A DNA stretch of 64,000 bases from Todiramphus chloris collaris (lineage: Eukaryota > Chordata > Aves > Coraciiformes > Alcedinidae), in the NCBI GenBank assembly GCA_025345505.1, contig JANVCC010000049.1, positions 7,221,568 to 7,285,567 on the forward strand, read 5' to 3'. Each line of letters starts with the position of its first letter. The first letter of the stretch is position 1. Of the stretch, positions 44,201 to 59,100 are shown in pieces. The notes under the pieces were generated by a model. The model worked only from the letters and a program-made list of their open reading frames with translations. It ran no database searches and was not told the origin of the DNA. The translations under genes were made by a program, and so were the position numbers.

Positions 44201-47019
44201 CCAGGACAGAGTATCCCACTTCAGAATGGGATTTCATAAAAGTAATAGGCTTGGTTCTTACTTGTACTAGGTCATTCACACTTTTGGATGGTTGGAAGGA
44301 GCCTTGCAGTGACCTTAAGTTATTCTTTTGAGAACGTTATATCACCTTTTAGCTCCATTTGCACCAAGGGCAAAAAAAAGTCAGATGTAATTGCATTGTG
44401 TGATTCCTTAATAGTTCATAAATACATAAAATGGCTTAAGATAGTCTTGAGATTTTTTTTTTTTTTCTGTAGCCTCTATACTATAATTAAGTCTATCAGG
44501 GCTAAATAATGGGAAAGCCAGGAGTATGTTGTTCTTTCTCATAGTGAATAAAGGAAAAAGTCAGTGCAGAGACTAGATTAGATATTCTGCACAGTATCAA
44601 ATTGTTCTTCATGGCAAAATCACTTGATTAGAACAATTAATGCAGAAGTGTTGTGATTGGGTGTAAAACGTGCTGAATAGTGTCACATTTCTAATCAGTG
44701 CTGTAAGTTCAAGTCTCCTATTAAGCAAAGGGAGGTGGGAATTCAACAAGGAGAAAAGACCTTTCTATGCATGAATAGTATATGAATTGAGCAGCATTCT
44801 GCTGAGAAGAGCACTACAGCAGGAAGAGTGGAACTAACCTCACCCACAAAGTGCAGTAGTGGAATTTCTACTTGGATTTCAAGCTTGAGATGTTTTTCTG
44901 AATTGCAGGTGGGCTGCCATGACTCAAGGCAGCAGTGACATTAGATCATCTGAATAATGAAGGCCACAGAATCTCTTCCAGACTGTGGTATTAAGCCCAG
45001 CACTTTGAGTGAAATATACCTCCATGAAAGTTATCTCATCTTCAAGATGCACCATCTTCTTCATGGTCTATTTTCCTCTCAAAAGAGAAAATTGCTCTGA
45101 AAAAATGGTTGATGCAATTGTCTGCACTTCAAATTTCCTCTGTCTTATGCATATTTTAACTGTATTTTCTAGACAGACTAAGTTTTGATCTATATATAGA
45201 AAAGCAGAGATTTTCATTAAAGTATACCTAGAATAGCACGGTATAGTAATGGAAAATTGGTTTGTATGGAGTTTTGTAGAAGGGAAGTTCCCCAGCTGCG
45301 TTTGCTACAGCTGTAGAGCATCTGTCCAAGGACAATGTGTGCACCAGTGTTAGGAGGGGAGGGGGTGGACAGTGGAGGGATGCCTGTGGCTTCCCCACCC
45401 CCAGGGAAGGCAGGCAGTCTTTGGGCCAGCTCTGGCAGTGCCCTTGGAGAGTCCCTGTGAGTAGTAGTCTAGGTGTGGCATGGGTTTTTTTTAATGAATT
45501 TTAGTCCAAAAGCATTTAGGACCCAGCAGGGAGTTATTTCCAGCTAATTCATGAACCTAAATTCAGAAGATTGTTGTCAGCAGATTTCAAACCCATTCAT
45601 TTGTCTGCAGAGGTCTGTCAGCAGAAGTGATGTGCTAGGAAATGTTCAAGGGGTGGTGTGTTAGTGAAAGTCCTCCCATGCTGAGGTGTCTAGAGACAGA
45701 CAGACCTGCCCTTCAGCCAGGGCTGAGGTGCTTTTTAATAACTGGGGGACTGAATAAACTCAAGCTGTTCTTTTCTGGAACAAAGCCGTTCTTAAATTAG
45801 ATTTCAAATATGTGTCATTTTTTATTTCTCCTCTTCCTTGCTCCTCACTTTAAAAGTGGATACAATGGAAGGAATGGGAATCATGAGTATAAAATGAGTG
45901 CTCTGAAAGTGTTCCATTAAGTTCTGGAGCTGGAGAGCAAAGGTATGGGCAGGCTTGCCCTAGCAGCTTCTCAACTTTGGGTCTTATCTCTCTTATAATT
46001 TGAGAATTATCCTGTCTCCAAGGTCATGATTGTACTCTCTATGATTACAGACCACCATATGTACAGGGAATGTTATCAGAATACTGTGGCCTTGAAATCT
46101 CCTGTAGGTTTGCCCACAAGAGACATTTCTTATCTCCTGCAAGCCTGCTGTCTTGGTATTCTGCTCTCTGTGCACCTCTGGCATGTGAAGAAGACTTAGG
46201 CTTTGTGTTGCCCCGAGAGAGATCTCCTAAGCAGCCATGTTGCATTTACATCAGGGTTGTGTAGGATAAGAAGGTGGGGAGGGCCGTGGAAAGAGGCCAC
46301 ATATGTTTCAGATTTAATGGTGTGGTGAATTGTGAATAACTAATTGAAGTGCTGTAATTATAGGCAGTTAATCAAAGCAGGGAAACGTGCATTTTTACTA
46401 AAGGGTTATTACTGCCTTAGTTATCAAATAGAATTAAAACACTGGCAAATTGTTAGGTGATTCACATTTCGTTTTAAAACTACACAGGTTTAAAGCCCCA
46501 CGCCCCTCAATCTGCAACAAAATAAAGTTCAAGAAATTGGTTTAAAAGAACATGTATCTGTAAAGCTAGAGAAAGGCTGGTCTGGGTAGTGAGCAAGTAA
46601 GGAAATCCCCTCATAAATCCATTAAAAAAAGAAAACAATAGGAAATTGTTTTACCAGGGCTCCTAGCACATGCTATAATTGAAATGGTCATGTAAAATAT
46701 TGATCACTGAGAACCTTTAGCTGTAAGGAGAGAGTACAGGTTAGAGAAGTATGCATTAAATTCATGTTTCAGAAGACTGATTACAGAGCAGGACTTCAGG
46801 GGGAAGGGAAAAGAAAATTGGGGAAACATTCAAGTTTGGCTAGCAGGAAAATATTACTTGAAGTGTTTGAGATTATTCAGATTGGGACACAATGGCTTTT
46901 TGCCACCTGAAAAAAAAAAAGGAAGTCTTGATTAATAATATGGAAAAGTAGGTTTTAGTTTTACAAATGGTGCTGAATTGAGAGTCAAGCAGATAATGAG
47001 AAACAATTTAATCTGATAC
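38258..47019. other. Non-coding stretch
   Basis: No gene recognised. It contains poly-T (41669-41683), a short GAA run (42331-42346) and AT-rich unique sequence. Open frames are at most 111 codons with no motif. Confidence 0.55.
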
Positions 47020-47059
47020 ATGAGGAGGATTAATTTTGAGTACCTGGGCTGTAATAGGG

Positions 47060-47120
47060 CAGCACAGCTCAATGCAGATAAATGGAAGATAATAAGCTTA
47101 GGAGTGAAGAACTCCTTAGT
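47060..47120 (+). pseudogene. Possible relic of a LINE reverse transcriptase
   Basis: One short frame reads LNADKWKIISLGVKN, which resembles the FNADKCKVMHLGRKN-type motif in the reverse transcriptase region of CR1-like LINEs (about 10 of 15 positions, judged from memory). The similarity does not extend clearly on either side. It could be an old, decayed fragment or chance. Confidence 0.3.
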
Positions 47121-50100
47121 GAATGACTGCTCAGATAGATGGTGCAGCGAGATGACTCGAGGAGGAAAAAACCGAGAAGATATTGGAGAAAAATTGCCTA
47201 TTCAGCAGCAAAGGCAAAGAGAAGAAATGGGATATTGAACTGCTGCTGAAGGGGAATAGCAGAGGCCTGAGAAAACTGTGGTTAGTGCTCACCAGTGCAC
47301 TCTCACACTGGCAGTGGAAAGGCAAAGTGGAGGTTCCCGAGGGAAATAAAACTCACGTGGACAGAAATGGTCCTTGAGGTTCAGAAATCTCTAGAGAAAA
47401 CCAAGATCCTGTTTTTGAGAGAAGGGCATTTGTAGTTTTGTAGCCCATAGCCACAAGGCATGGATATTCCCCCTCCCCCCCCCAATGCCAGGTGGAAATT
47501 TTGGTTTATGGAATGTAGGGTTTGTATGTTCACGAAATTCAGAGCAGAACTGGGGAAGCTGCCAAAGGAAACCTCTGCAGAGATCCCTGGGGGTTCAAAG
47601 GGGAAAGCCCACAATGTGAAGCAGAGCTCTCCTGAGACCTGACCTCTTTGGCATCATGAGAGCAAATCATCTTTACAGCAGTGTCTGACTGGGACGACTG
47701 GGCAGTATGACGGAAGAAACCAAGGTACAAGGCTCAGAAGAGAGGAAAATACAGTTCATGCTGTGGTGAACTTGTGGGAACCTTGCTTTTGAAGAAAGTT
47801 CCTCTGCCTCTACTTAAATCTGTGCTGTTTTTGCCTCCAGGGTTTTTATTTTTCCTCTTGTTTTAGAATGTATGTCTGTGACGACTTGATCCAGTTTAGG
47901 TTTTCTAATACATTTATAGCATAATATCAGTGCTGCTGTAACCAGAGTGGGTAACTCAAAGATGCTTTGCAAGGAAGAGGTGGCGGCTGTAATTCATAGT
48001 AAAAGATGCTCCTTTCTCCTTAAAGTTATTGGTCACTTCATGCCTAAAGAATGTCATAAATGTCCCCTTTTTACAGTATTTCCTTCCACCTGGCAAGGCC
48101 TCTGTCTCCATTCCTGACAGCATTTGGTTCTGTTTGCAGGATGGCTGTGAGAATCATTCTGTGTTTACTTGTGGCAGAAATTAATAGCATGGATCTCCTG
48201 CTTGCACACTGAGTAACTGTTCCTGAGGGTTAGCACAGGTGGCAGAGCCTGCTCCACACCTGAGATCAGTAAAGAGTATGTGCTTTTAGTTAAGACTGTA
48301 TATATTCTAAGCCAGACAGGAAAGCAAAAAAGGGGTGATGCTGCCTATTGTTACTGTAATTGGATTATGATAATGTCTATCTATGGTTTGGTATTGTCTC
48401 ATATAAGAAAAGCTGTTTCATTTCCACCCAAAACCATGACAATCTAAGTAGATACTCCCAGTTATCTCTATGTCAAATAATAAATCTACATAAAGGTCAG
48501 TTAAAACATGTGATTTTCTGTCCATTCTCAGGCTGCTGGTAGGAGATCAGCAGCCCTTGTTGCAATGTGTTAGAACAAGACTTCTTAGCTGTGAGTGCAG
48601 TTGGCCCCACTGATTTTCCTCTGCACCTTCTTGCAACATACACCCACTAGACACTTTGGGTTGCATTTTGAAGTTTAACAACTGTTCTAAAGATGTCCAA
48701 CTTACCTTTAAGGATAAAATGTTCAAGATAAGAGACACATAGGAACAGCATGCTAACTTCTAGGGATGCTCCAGCATTCAACTTTGCAGTGATTTAATGA
48801 TAAAAGGTAAGTAATTAAAGAATGAACATTAATTAAAAACCAATACTTTCAGCAACTGTTCTCTTCCACTACATAATTTTTTAGGGTTAAACTCTATATA
48901 GTACTGTCATAATGCCCCAGACATGCTAGCTGTCAGCACTGGAAACATGGAAGTTCCTTTAAACATCTGATCAGGGACTGGGGTTTAAAACCTTGTGCCC
49001 ATCGTTGTGGGAACTGTGTGACCTGGTGGGTCTTTTGCAGGCAGGCACAGCTGCCTGACCACAGAGAGAGGGTGGCCTTTGTCCCTGCTTGTTCTTTGCT
49101 GAATGTGGTCCTAAGGGTACCTAAAGCTGTGGCTGGACCTGTTCTTCCTCTGCCCTTTCAAGCTGAAAGAAGAACCGTTACTGGCAGACTTCCTTCCCAT
49201 GGCCCATTACAGCAACACGATGGTTTAAGCCATGTATGTGAAATGGATCTAATTTAAGTGCTAGCTAGTGGGACATAAAGCCTGGGTGTCCTTGACAGTG
49301 TTCAAGCTGGGCATAGCATCTTCATCAATTCCTGTGGCTCTCAATGCCCACATCAGTTTGAATATGTGAATGCCCAAGCAGGTTTGCTTATACCCTCTTT
49401 TTCTGCTAATTATATTTTTATGGCTTCAGAATTCAAAAGCAAGCTTTATTTTTATAAAGCCTTGTGCATGTCTAATAAGAGTCTTGACATAAAAGCTTTC
49501 TCCATCCCTGTGTACCTTGGGAATCCAGGGAGTGTAGGAGCCCTGCTGCTGTACTAGGGCACTTTTCAATTATACATTTTTTTCGTCATGATCTTCTAAA
49601 TCAGAGTAACCCAGAATGAGTTTAACATGGTCCTATAATTACTAAACCTTGTTCTGCCTATTTGCCCCTTGAATACACAGCTGTGAAGGCATTTTAATAG
49701 AAGACTATATGGTAACGGGTTTGATTTCATATGTTATAATCTCTTATTGCATCTAAGCAATGCTCATGGGGGACAGAGGAGGTGTGAACCAGCCCATGGA
49801 CTGGGGGAGTTTATGAATTGGTCTGGTGATAAAACTGAGAGTGATTTAGGAACGCCTATTCCTTTTGGCACCCAAACTCCAACCCATTGCCCAATGCCCT
49901 GCAAAACTGTCATACTGCCAGTCTTGCCAGCATGAATGTCCTTTCCAAGGGCTATCCCATGTACAACCCTGTTGATCCCTGCCAGTTCAGCAGGCCTGAT
50001 ACAGTCTCGCCACCATGGAGATGTCAGGCTGTGTGGCTTTAACAAGATTTAGTCATTCTAATTATTGATACAGTCTCATAAATCACAATTCTGGAGTCTG

Positions 50101-53100
50101 CCACAAAAGTCTGTCAGAAACCCAAAGGCCAGTGATTAACCTGCGTATTGATTTTGCAGTGACACAGAGGCACCCCTGATTCCCACAGCCCACGGAAGGT
50201 GATCACTGTAACTGGAAATTAATTACTGAATATGGTGTGCCGAATGGGTTGTGCCAGTGCCCAATGTGCTGCCCTGTCTGTGGCAGCTCCCCTTGCTGCT
50301 AGCTGTTTTCAAAGCCTTGTTCAGCAGTGTTCCCTGACACCAGCTCTTCTCTGGCCCCGCAGCACCGAACATGTAGTAATTATTCTAACACTGCATTATG
50401 CAGAGTCAGGAAATCTATTATTACCCAAGGCAATTTTATATACATTACAAATTTCTTTTACAGTTATCACTTTAAATTAGGACAAAATGCTCTGTGATTC
50501 GTGATTTGATCCAGGGCTCCAGCCAAAGAAGCAGAAATGTGTACAAGGAGGGAGCTGATTTTGTTCTGTTGGGTGGGTTTTCAGCATCTAACCCTGGAGC
50601 TTTGGCCATGGAGGCTTGGTGCCTTTATTACTCTGATACAACAGGCTTGAGATAAATACTTCCACTGACGGAGCTCTGGTTCAAATTTACTGTCATAAAG
50701 CATCCATCTCACTGGTCTTCTTGGAACCTGTCTGCCTCCAGGCCCATGTAAAAGGCTGTGATCAAGCCTCACCTTTTTTCACTTCATTTCATAGCTCTAC
50801 CTTTTTAAAGAAAGTTTTGTTTTAAAATTAATACAGTTAAAAGGGCAGTTTAAATAACAGAATTCTCAATGGTTACTAAAGCTTCCTCAACAGATTTGAG
50901 TGCAAGACTGAAAATGAACTGTTATCTTTTCAGTTATACTTCCAGAATGCAGATTTGAATTGCAAAAAGGCCATTAAAAATAGCTTGTGTAATTTAGAAC
51001 AGACTGAGTCAAACTGACAAAGCAGAAAATACCATGAACTAGAGATGCACTTGTGTGCTATATCATGTTAATGATCCTGTTTTCTAAACCAGGAACAGCT
51101 CAATAATATATACTGTTTCCAAACAAACGTATGCTTTATTAAAATAAATTAAGATAGAGAAAAATACAGCAGCGTGGGATGGGAAGGAAAACAATTATAC
51201 GGGAAGATTAAACTTGCTATACAGCAGAGGCTCGTGCCGTGTCCCCACTGGGATTTTTTATGCTGCGTGTAAAGATTTAATCTGCAAATTTTACATCTGG
51301 ATTTAGTAATTTCCTATGCAAGACCCTGAGCATTACGTTACAAAGATACAGCAGAGGAGGAAAAGTTCTCCAAATGTTGTACATAGATACTTGCCTAAAA
51401 GCCATTCTGGAGTTCCAGTAATCTTACCTTTGAGATTCAAGAGGACAGCAACAGTAGAATAGGGAAAAATTGCAATTTCCTTGTTGTATGTTTGGTCTAA
51501 AGGCCAAAGCATGTGTATTTTGAATTAATCTACTTCATGTAACTGCTCGGGTACAGTGAGTACGTGACAGAAGCAGTAAGGTAAAACCCTTGTGGGAGCA
51601 GCTGTCTTACACTGGGGACCAAAGGAATTATCCAGGCTGTGGAATTATCCATTCTTTGTGGCGAGACAACACATGAGGTTTTGTGCTATTCTGTAGCCAA
51701 AACAGGCTCCAGAGTTTCACTCTGCCTATGATAACGCCGTAAAAGTTTATAATGCCGTTTTTCTTATGCAGGCTGATATCCATATGTTATGGGCAGACGT
51801 GATGCTGCCTGGCACCGTGATGTGATCATTCCTTACATCTGCATTTTATCGTACATGATACGCCTCTAAGTGCTGGATGCCCAGAGTTCCCCCCTCTGGC
51901 TAATCTGTCATGTTCCCTTGACAGCTATTAAACAAGGATTTATCAACATGACTCAAAGGTACCTTTCTGGCACTTATAATATGTATAAATTTCAATAAGA
52001 AAACTCTCTAGCTACTTGATGATGCAGACCATGAAGCAAAGTCAAACGAGCTGTCCTTAGAAGGGTTTTGATCCAGCATCTATTGAAACAACAAAGCTGG
52101 GTCTTCAGATGAACTGAAGAGTATGTCTAAAAATGGTCCAGTGTTCCTCTCTGCCTGTCATGGTGACTGCTAATTTGGTTCCACCTCAAATCATCCAGGT
52201 TATGGTTAGGAGGAGCTCAACATGTAATGTCTGCTGTGTGGCTCAGATGTATCCTGCTCAGGTCCAACCACGTCACCCAGTTCAGACTGCTGAGGTGGGA
52301 CCTCGAGTCTCTGTCAAGATGCTGAATGTGACCAGATCTCGCAGGGGTGCGGGCAGAGGGCACCAAGAATGTTTCTGGTGTAAATGTGGTATGGAGGTTG
52401 ACTTTGAGCCTGAAGTTAACTTCGAGCACGGGTGTTCCTTCATAGTCCCTCAGCTGCAGCTGGCTTTGGCCCTTGCAGACAATTGCTACTTGGGGACTTG
52501 AGAAGCTGGAAGGTGTGACTGGGTGAGGTTTGCTGTCACTGTGTTTCTGGCCGTTGGCAAATGAGTAGGTCTGTGGTTAAAGCTGATGACTGAGATGTGA
52601 ATTCAGTTTCTCTGACACTCTGTTGGCCAAAGCTGTTTAAGGCACTTCAGTTTGGGGCTGGCATTGGTTTTTGAAACTTTTATGCTTTTTTATAAATATA
52701 CAGAGTTAAAAGAAATAATGTGAATTTGAACTGGGTCCTCTAGAAACTGGAGTTTGTGTGGGAGTAGCTGGGAGGTAGAGTACTTGGGCTTCTGGTATCC
52801 ATGTGTCTCCATGGAAGTGCCAGTGATCAAAATATCTAGTTGTAGGTTAATTGTAGCTAGCTTTTGGCAGGGATTCATGGTCGTATGTTTTAGAATTTCA
52901 ACCATTCTCATAGTATCAACTAGAGTTGGCAAGGGAAAGAAGAGGAGGTATCTACAGCAGACTGCAGATACTTCTTAGCATTTACAGTAGGTAGACCTCC
53001 ATTTCTACCTGGTATGATAATTCCTTTATTTTTCTGTTATTCTTCATGGTGATAAACCTTACAGAAAATTCTCTGATACCTTGTTCTTAGGTGTTGTATG

Positions 53101-56100
53101 TGTTGTACCACTGTAGGTAAATAAGCTTGTGCTTGAAAACTAAAGTCTTGATTATTTTGAATGTGGTTATGGTGTTGTATGGCTGTCTTCAAGGTGCTAT
53201 GGGCTATACACTGAACTTCATATTTCTCTCCTGTTTACCAGCCATTCCTTTGCATAGCTTCCAAAGGTTCTTCATCATAGTTTAGCTCTGAGCAACACCA
53301 CTCTCACCCTGGGCAATGCAGCCTTGCTGCTGCTTGGCAATAGCAGAGTTAGGCAGCTTGGCTGTTTGGAGAGTTGTGCTCAGCTGTAGGGTGATAGATA
53401 GCCTCCAGGTATAGTAACAGGGGCAAAATTGCTTAAAAGGAGTCTCAGAAAGAGAAATATATCAAAGACTGGGAGGCACTTTAGGTGCAGTTCAAATCCT
53501 AGGGAAGAGCTCAGACAGGTTGTGCAGTTCAGCATTTGAAACGAGGAATGCATCTGTACTTCTGTTGTTAGGAGCCAGCTAAAAACCATCACTTAAAATG
53601 TAGCTAGAGCTCACGTAGCTCTTTAGGTAATATTCATGTTCTTAAATGTGTCTCTAAGCTGTTGTTTTACTAAATCATCCCATCCATAACAATGTTTGTA
53701 GACAGAGCCATCTATTTTGCTCTACTGGGTTTAGTTCTGTAACCTGTCATAAGTACTGTGGTAAGTCTGCTAAGTAATATAACGCTGAGAAAAGATGAAC
53801 CAAGAAAACTATAGTAAATATACTTCATAGTTTCTTCTATAAATTATATTGAAGTAGAGGGAATTTCAAGTGCAAATATGCCACCCAGTTTATTTAAACT
53901 CAAAGGAAACCGAATAAATTAATTGCGTTGTTAGTATTTTCTAAGAACAAATACCAAGTGCAGTGAGGCAGCTTGGATCTATCAGCTTATGGAAACTTGC
54001 TACCTTGCCATGACTTGTTTGTAAACTCAGCTATGAGCTTTCACTTGACTGTTGAGGGCATTGTGATAGAGCTAAAGTTACTCTGCCTATAAACCTATAG
54101 TTGTTACATTGAAGGCTCTTGCTGTGGGCAGTTTTGGACTTGCAGATACAAATTGTAGTGGTCTTTAAACCTCTTCCCTGCAGTTCCCTTGGTGGTAAGA
54201 ATCTTGCTGGCTGAAGAGTAAAACATCATTTAGTTCTGTTATAAAGATATATGGCAGGACTGGCAATTAAATTCAGTGATTGGGTTAGTGAAAATAAAAC
54301 AGAACAAAGCAGAGTGTCAGTATTAAGTGGAATGTGTAGTATATGCTGCCTAATATATTCTAACAAGGAGTGGAGCTGAGGAGATCTGAAATACGTGTAA
54401 TAGTAGTTGAAAAATCATTCAGAAGTAGTTTACTCCGAAAGGAGATTGCTGAGCTCCACGTTGCGTGGGTTGCCTGCGTGCTCTGCTGATGGAGGGAACA
54501 CGAGCATCGAGGTAATACGTCGGCAAAGCATGAAGTGTCAGAGTGGTGAGGGCAACAGCAGACGTTATGTTGCCCTAAGGGAGCAGTTATTTTATGAGTC
54601 AGCTTTGAAAAAAAGGAAGAACAGAACACGGTTTTGAAAATAGGAACTTGCTGTAGGACACAGCAAATCAGAGGTTGTTGGTAATCAGAGACGTGGCAAA
54701 TAAACAGAACTTTTTTCCCCTCCGTCCCTCTGGATCCACGGTAAAATTATTCCATCCACGGTGCAATTGATTCCCTTTCTCATGTCAGTTATTCCCATTC
54801 GGTGTGCCAAAGGATGGGTATTTCTGATGGGGTTTGGAGGTGAGGGGAGGCTTTTTCTTCCTCTGTTTCTTTTTGTTGCTTAGCAGCTGAGCTGCTGATT
54901 GTACCCTGAGCACGGCAAGCGCGGAGCACAGTAGGAATGAAAGCTCTATTTGTCATCTTGATAAATCTTATTTGTAACACTTCTGTAAAGGATGTGACAG
55001 ATTAGCTGAAAAAGAGGTCTGGGGACATAGGGTAGCACACAAAATTTAATTCTGACTGATTGGATGTCACAATGCAAATGCAGCACGGGCTGCCATGAAG
55101 TAGTAATTGCAGCTGTGTTGTCCATTGCGTGGTGTATTTTTTGCATTCTCCCTATTGATTAAAAAGCTGTTGCTATAGTAGCTGGAACATAAGTTTTCTC
55201 AGTGTCTCTCCTCATGTTTTATTGATTTGTCCCGCTTAACAAAAATGACAGTCCTGATTTCTGAAAGGAGCCAGTTGTTTATAGCCTGTACCTACGTATC
55301 AGGAGCTTTTGTTAAAGCTTAAATTTCACAGCAATGTAGGTCTTGTTGACAACGATGGAAATAAGATACGTAACTCTGTCTGAGGTGGTTTTTCCCTGAG
55401 CCCCCACTGCTACCACCAAGTGGAAATGGCAGTATGGTCATTTGGAACCACTGTATCTACAGGCTTTTATACCTTCAGGTAGCTGGACAGTCAGTCTTGC
55501 CTCAGCCTCATCACTTACCGCGGACATAGTAAGGGTAGAAAAAACTCTTAATTTGTTTTTACTATCATGTTTTGGGGCCTAGGCTGAAGCCTTGATGAAA
55601 CTGAAACATTTCATGAGTTATTCCTGATTTTGGTAAAATATTAATTTAAACAGAAATCTTGAGAAGAAAAAAACCAAACCAACCTATAAATGGAAACTTC
55701 TCATTTAGATGCATCCAGTGGCCAGCATTTTCAGGTACCGAAAGTGGAAAATAAAAGATTCATCTTTACAAAGAGTGAAAAATTCTTCTAGCCTGCCAAT
55801 GTTTTGAAATGTTTTGTGAACTGGCATATCACACCTTTGCCACTCTGTGTGCTCCAAAGAGGCTTCGAAGAGGCAAGATGTGAAGTATGAAACTACAGAA
55901 TCCTTCCTCTTTCAACTGAGAGTAGATGTGCATTTCTGACAGTGGAGTGGACTCCTTAATTGTAAGGCTCCAGCATGCAAAGCCAGAACAGCACAGAAGG
56001 ATCCAGGGCTTTGTCTCCAGTTCCTTGTGTCTCCAATCACAATTTAAGTCAAGTTATTGATGGCAGAAACAATGATTCATCAGTTTGCGATGCCAATTAT

Positions 56101-59100
56101 CTGTTCAGAGCAGGATCTGTGTTTCCATCCCTTTGCAGGTTCAGTTTATGAGCCTGATCGTGGTTTCGAGGTGTTACCATATTACAAATACTGCATTATT
56201 TGATGTCGTCGATGGTAACTTCATCCCTTCCAAGACTTAATGTTCAGTTTGAAAACAAATGAGTTCTGTTTTGCTGGATGCTTAGAAGCTGTTGACAGAT
56301 GTAGGAGTATTTATTTTGCAGAACTTCCACTGCTTCTCTTCCATGTTATGAGTTACTCAGTGAAATGAGCAGATGACACTGGAAGTGATGAAGTGTGAGC
56401 ATTGGAGTTCTCTAACCTGTCTCCTGGGCCACGCAGATCACATTTTTTTAACAGTGTGTGTCTGGTAGCTAAGAGCATTTATTTAGAGCATTTCTTTTTC
56501 TGTTGAATGTACCAAGCTGACATGACTTGTTCTGCCTGTGGTAGACCTTGCCACTATGGTGAGTGGCTTTATCAGCTTGAAAAAAGGTGGGTGGATTTGT
56601 CATAGGCCACTCCTCATGGCTCTTCAGAAGCATCAGGTGATAGTATCAGCTTATGGAAAAGTAGCAGTGCAGTAGGGAGAGCGTGTCAGGTAATTGGGAG
56701 TGTGTTAGCTGCAGTGCTGGAATGCTATTGCTGGCTTTGCCCCTGCTTGGCTGGTCCTCCTTACACAAACCAGAGCGCTCGCACCCATGTGGACTTGGTT
56801 TTCTTCCCTCCATAAAGGAGCTGGTCTCCTTTGATTAATAACATGGAGGTCCTTGCAAACTAGCCTTATAACTTGAGCTTTATTGAGGTGCCTAAAATTG
56901 TCACGGGGAAAAAGAAAGAGGTACAAAACATTTTTCATGGATAGCTACAGTTTGGAGAAGAATGAGTGCTGTTCAATAAGTAGCTTCAGCCTGGTGGAAA
57001 GTGTTGCAGTTAAAAGTGGGACGTTTTGGCTTTTTAATTCAAAATTAGATCTTGGTCTGAAGTGCTGCAGATTGTGTGAAAACATGGTAAAACACACATC
57101 CAAACAAAACTTCTCATTTTAAGGAGAAGGAAAAAGTTTTATTAGATGTCAAACTGAAAAAATTAATTGGTTGGGAAAGCTGAAAGGGTTCTGCCCAGCA
57201 TGGTATTGCGTGGACAGAGAATAGAGGAAAAAGGAAGGTATTGCACGTTCTTCACATTTTTTTATACTCACTCAGGGTCAGACATAATTTGGCTCTCAGC
57301 ATAGCTGCCATTGATCTGTAATCTCATCTTCCTGAGAGCTCTTGTAGGTAACTGTAAGTCAGGTTTCTGCTTTATATTTTGTATCCGTATGATTTGTAAC
57401 AGTATTGTAAAGATAAGGGCCTAATTTTTATAGTTACTGTGCAACCAAGCTAATTTAACACCTGATTGTAGAAACCTAAACAAGATGATGACTCTTTTTT
57501 GCTTTCCTTTCTTTGATTTCAGTTCTAGATTTAGTGGACGTATAAACGGGGAAGAGTTGAGAAGTCCTGCTTGTTTAGCATTCAGCTATTTGATGTAGTA
57601 AATGAGCTGTTGCTATACTGATGCATGGCAGCCAGCCTAATATCTAGAAAATTATAGTGACCTTGTTTGTTTTTTGGATGAAAATGGTAATCATGTCAGG
57701 ATATTTTCCCAAAAAGTAATTGTGTGAGCTGTGTCCTAGAATTGATTTTGATTAGCAACCGATTGCAAAGTTAGCTGTAAAAATAATGAAACTATGGTAA
57801 TTAAAGAGTGCATGCATATTTCAAAAAGCAGTTAGGTAGATGAGCTGCACTGTGTCTTGAAATGTAGTAACATGGCATTATTTAATGAGGGCACATAAAA
57901 TAAAGTAGAAAGACTTGGGTAAGGTGGTGATAGGCAACAGATTGCCCTGCATGGTGCTGGTGGGTGGGAAATGGTCATTTCTCTCTGCACTTGCTCTGAT
58001 GACTGACAGCCAGACTCATTTTTATAATAAAGGTATATTCAGTATTCACATGTGCCCTTGGCTTGTGGAATAGGTTTGTGACTCTGTAGCAGTTTCAAAA
58101 TGACTGGTCAGCAGGGCTCATTTATCCAAGTAACCAATGCTTAATTGGTCCTAACTAATAAACATAATTCAAAGGATCCCAGTAAAACATCTCATGATAG
58201 GCAGACCAAGAGGTTAAAAGAATTGTATCTGTGGAGGGAGTGCCTTTAAGCTCCAGCCAAAGTGACACTGTTATTTTGCTAAAGGTAGATCTGAAATGAT
58301 TAAGAAGAAGGGCTACAGTTATTGATCTGCTTAGTGGACTTGTCTTGAAGAGTTGTCATGGCTGTCCCATAGGAAACATGTTGGAGTTGACTCCAAACCA
58401 TGAGCAGTTGGGCTTTTCCAACTGGGTTGTGACAAAGCACAGGTGAACAAGCCACAGGCTCAGAGTGCTTCGGTCTTGTAAGCTGTTTCTGTGCTTAGGC
58501 TTTATTGTGTATATATGGTTGAGATTAAGCAGATCTGCTCTGAGACACCCTGATCCTGTGAACCAGTGCTCACAGCTCCTGAAGGAAAGAAATCTGTGCT
58601 GAACCCAGCCTGGGTATGATTGACAGCATCCTGTCAAACAGACATTGGATATTCAGGTATGTACTTGCCTCATGTGAAGATCCCTGATTGTCCTTCGACA
58701 TTAAACTTCTCTTGGTGAAATCTAAAAATCATATATAATCTGAGGGGATGTTTGCTTTAGGAAATGGCAACTAATTTTTACACTCATCTGCCTGTCCAAT
58801 ATTGCAAGTTTATTTAAAAAACCCCAAACATTAAATGTCAAACATCCCACAGATAAAGGATTGTTAGTAGTAGGGTAAAAGAAGAAAGCTGTTCTCTTGT
58901 CACAGTGCACTGGCTCTGGTGCTTATGTCCTACAGTAGAGCTGCAAAAGTGCTGATGACTGAAGAATGAGTCTTTTAATTGCATTTAGCTATTTAAGCAT
59001 TACAGATCTTAGCATCCCTTACTGAATTCTCTGGGTGGTTTTTTTTCCTCATTTTATCCACCAAGTGTAATTAACTTTATTGCTGTGAGATGTTCATCTT

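Noticed and set aside
52133..52501. A 122-codon frame
   Set aside because: No recognised domain, no clear splice sites, and length within chance expectation for 64 kb on six frames.
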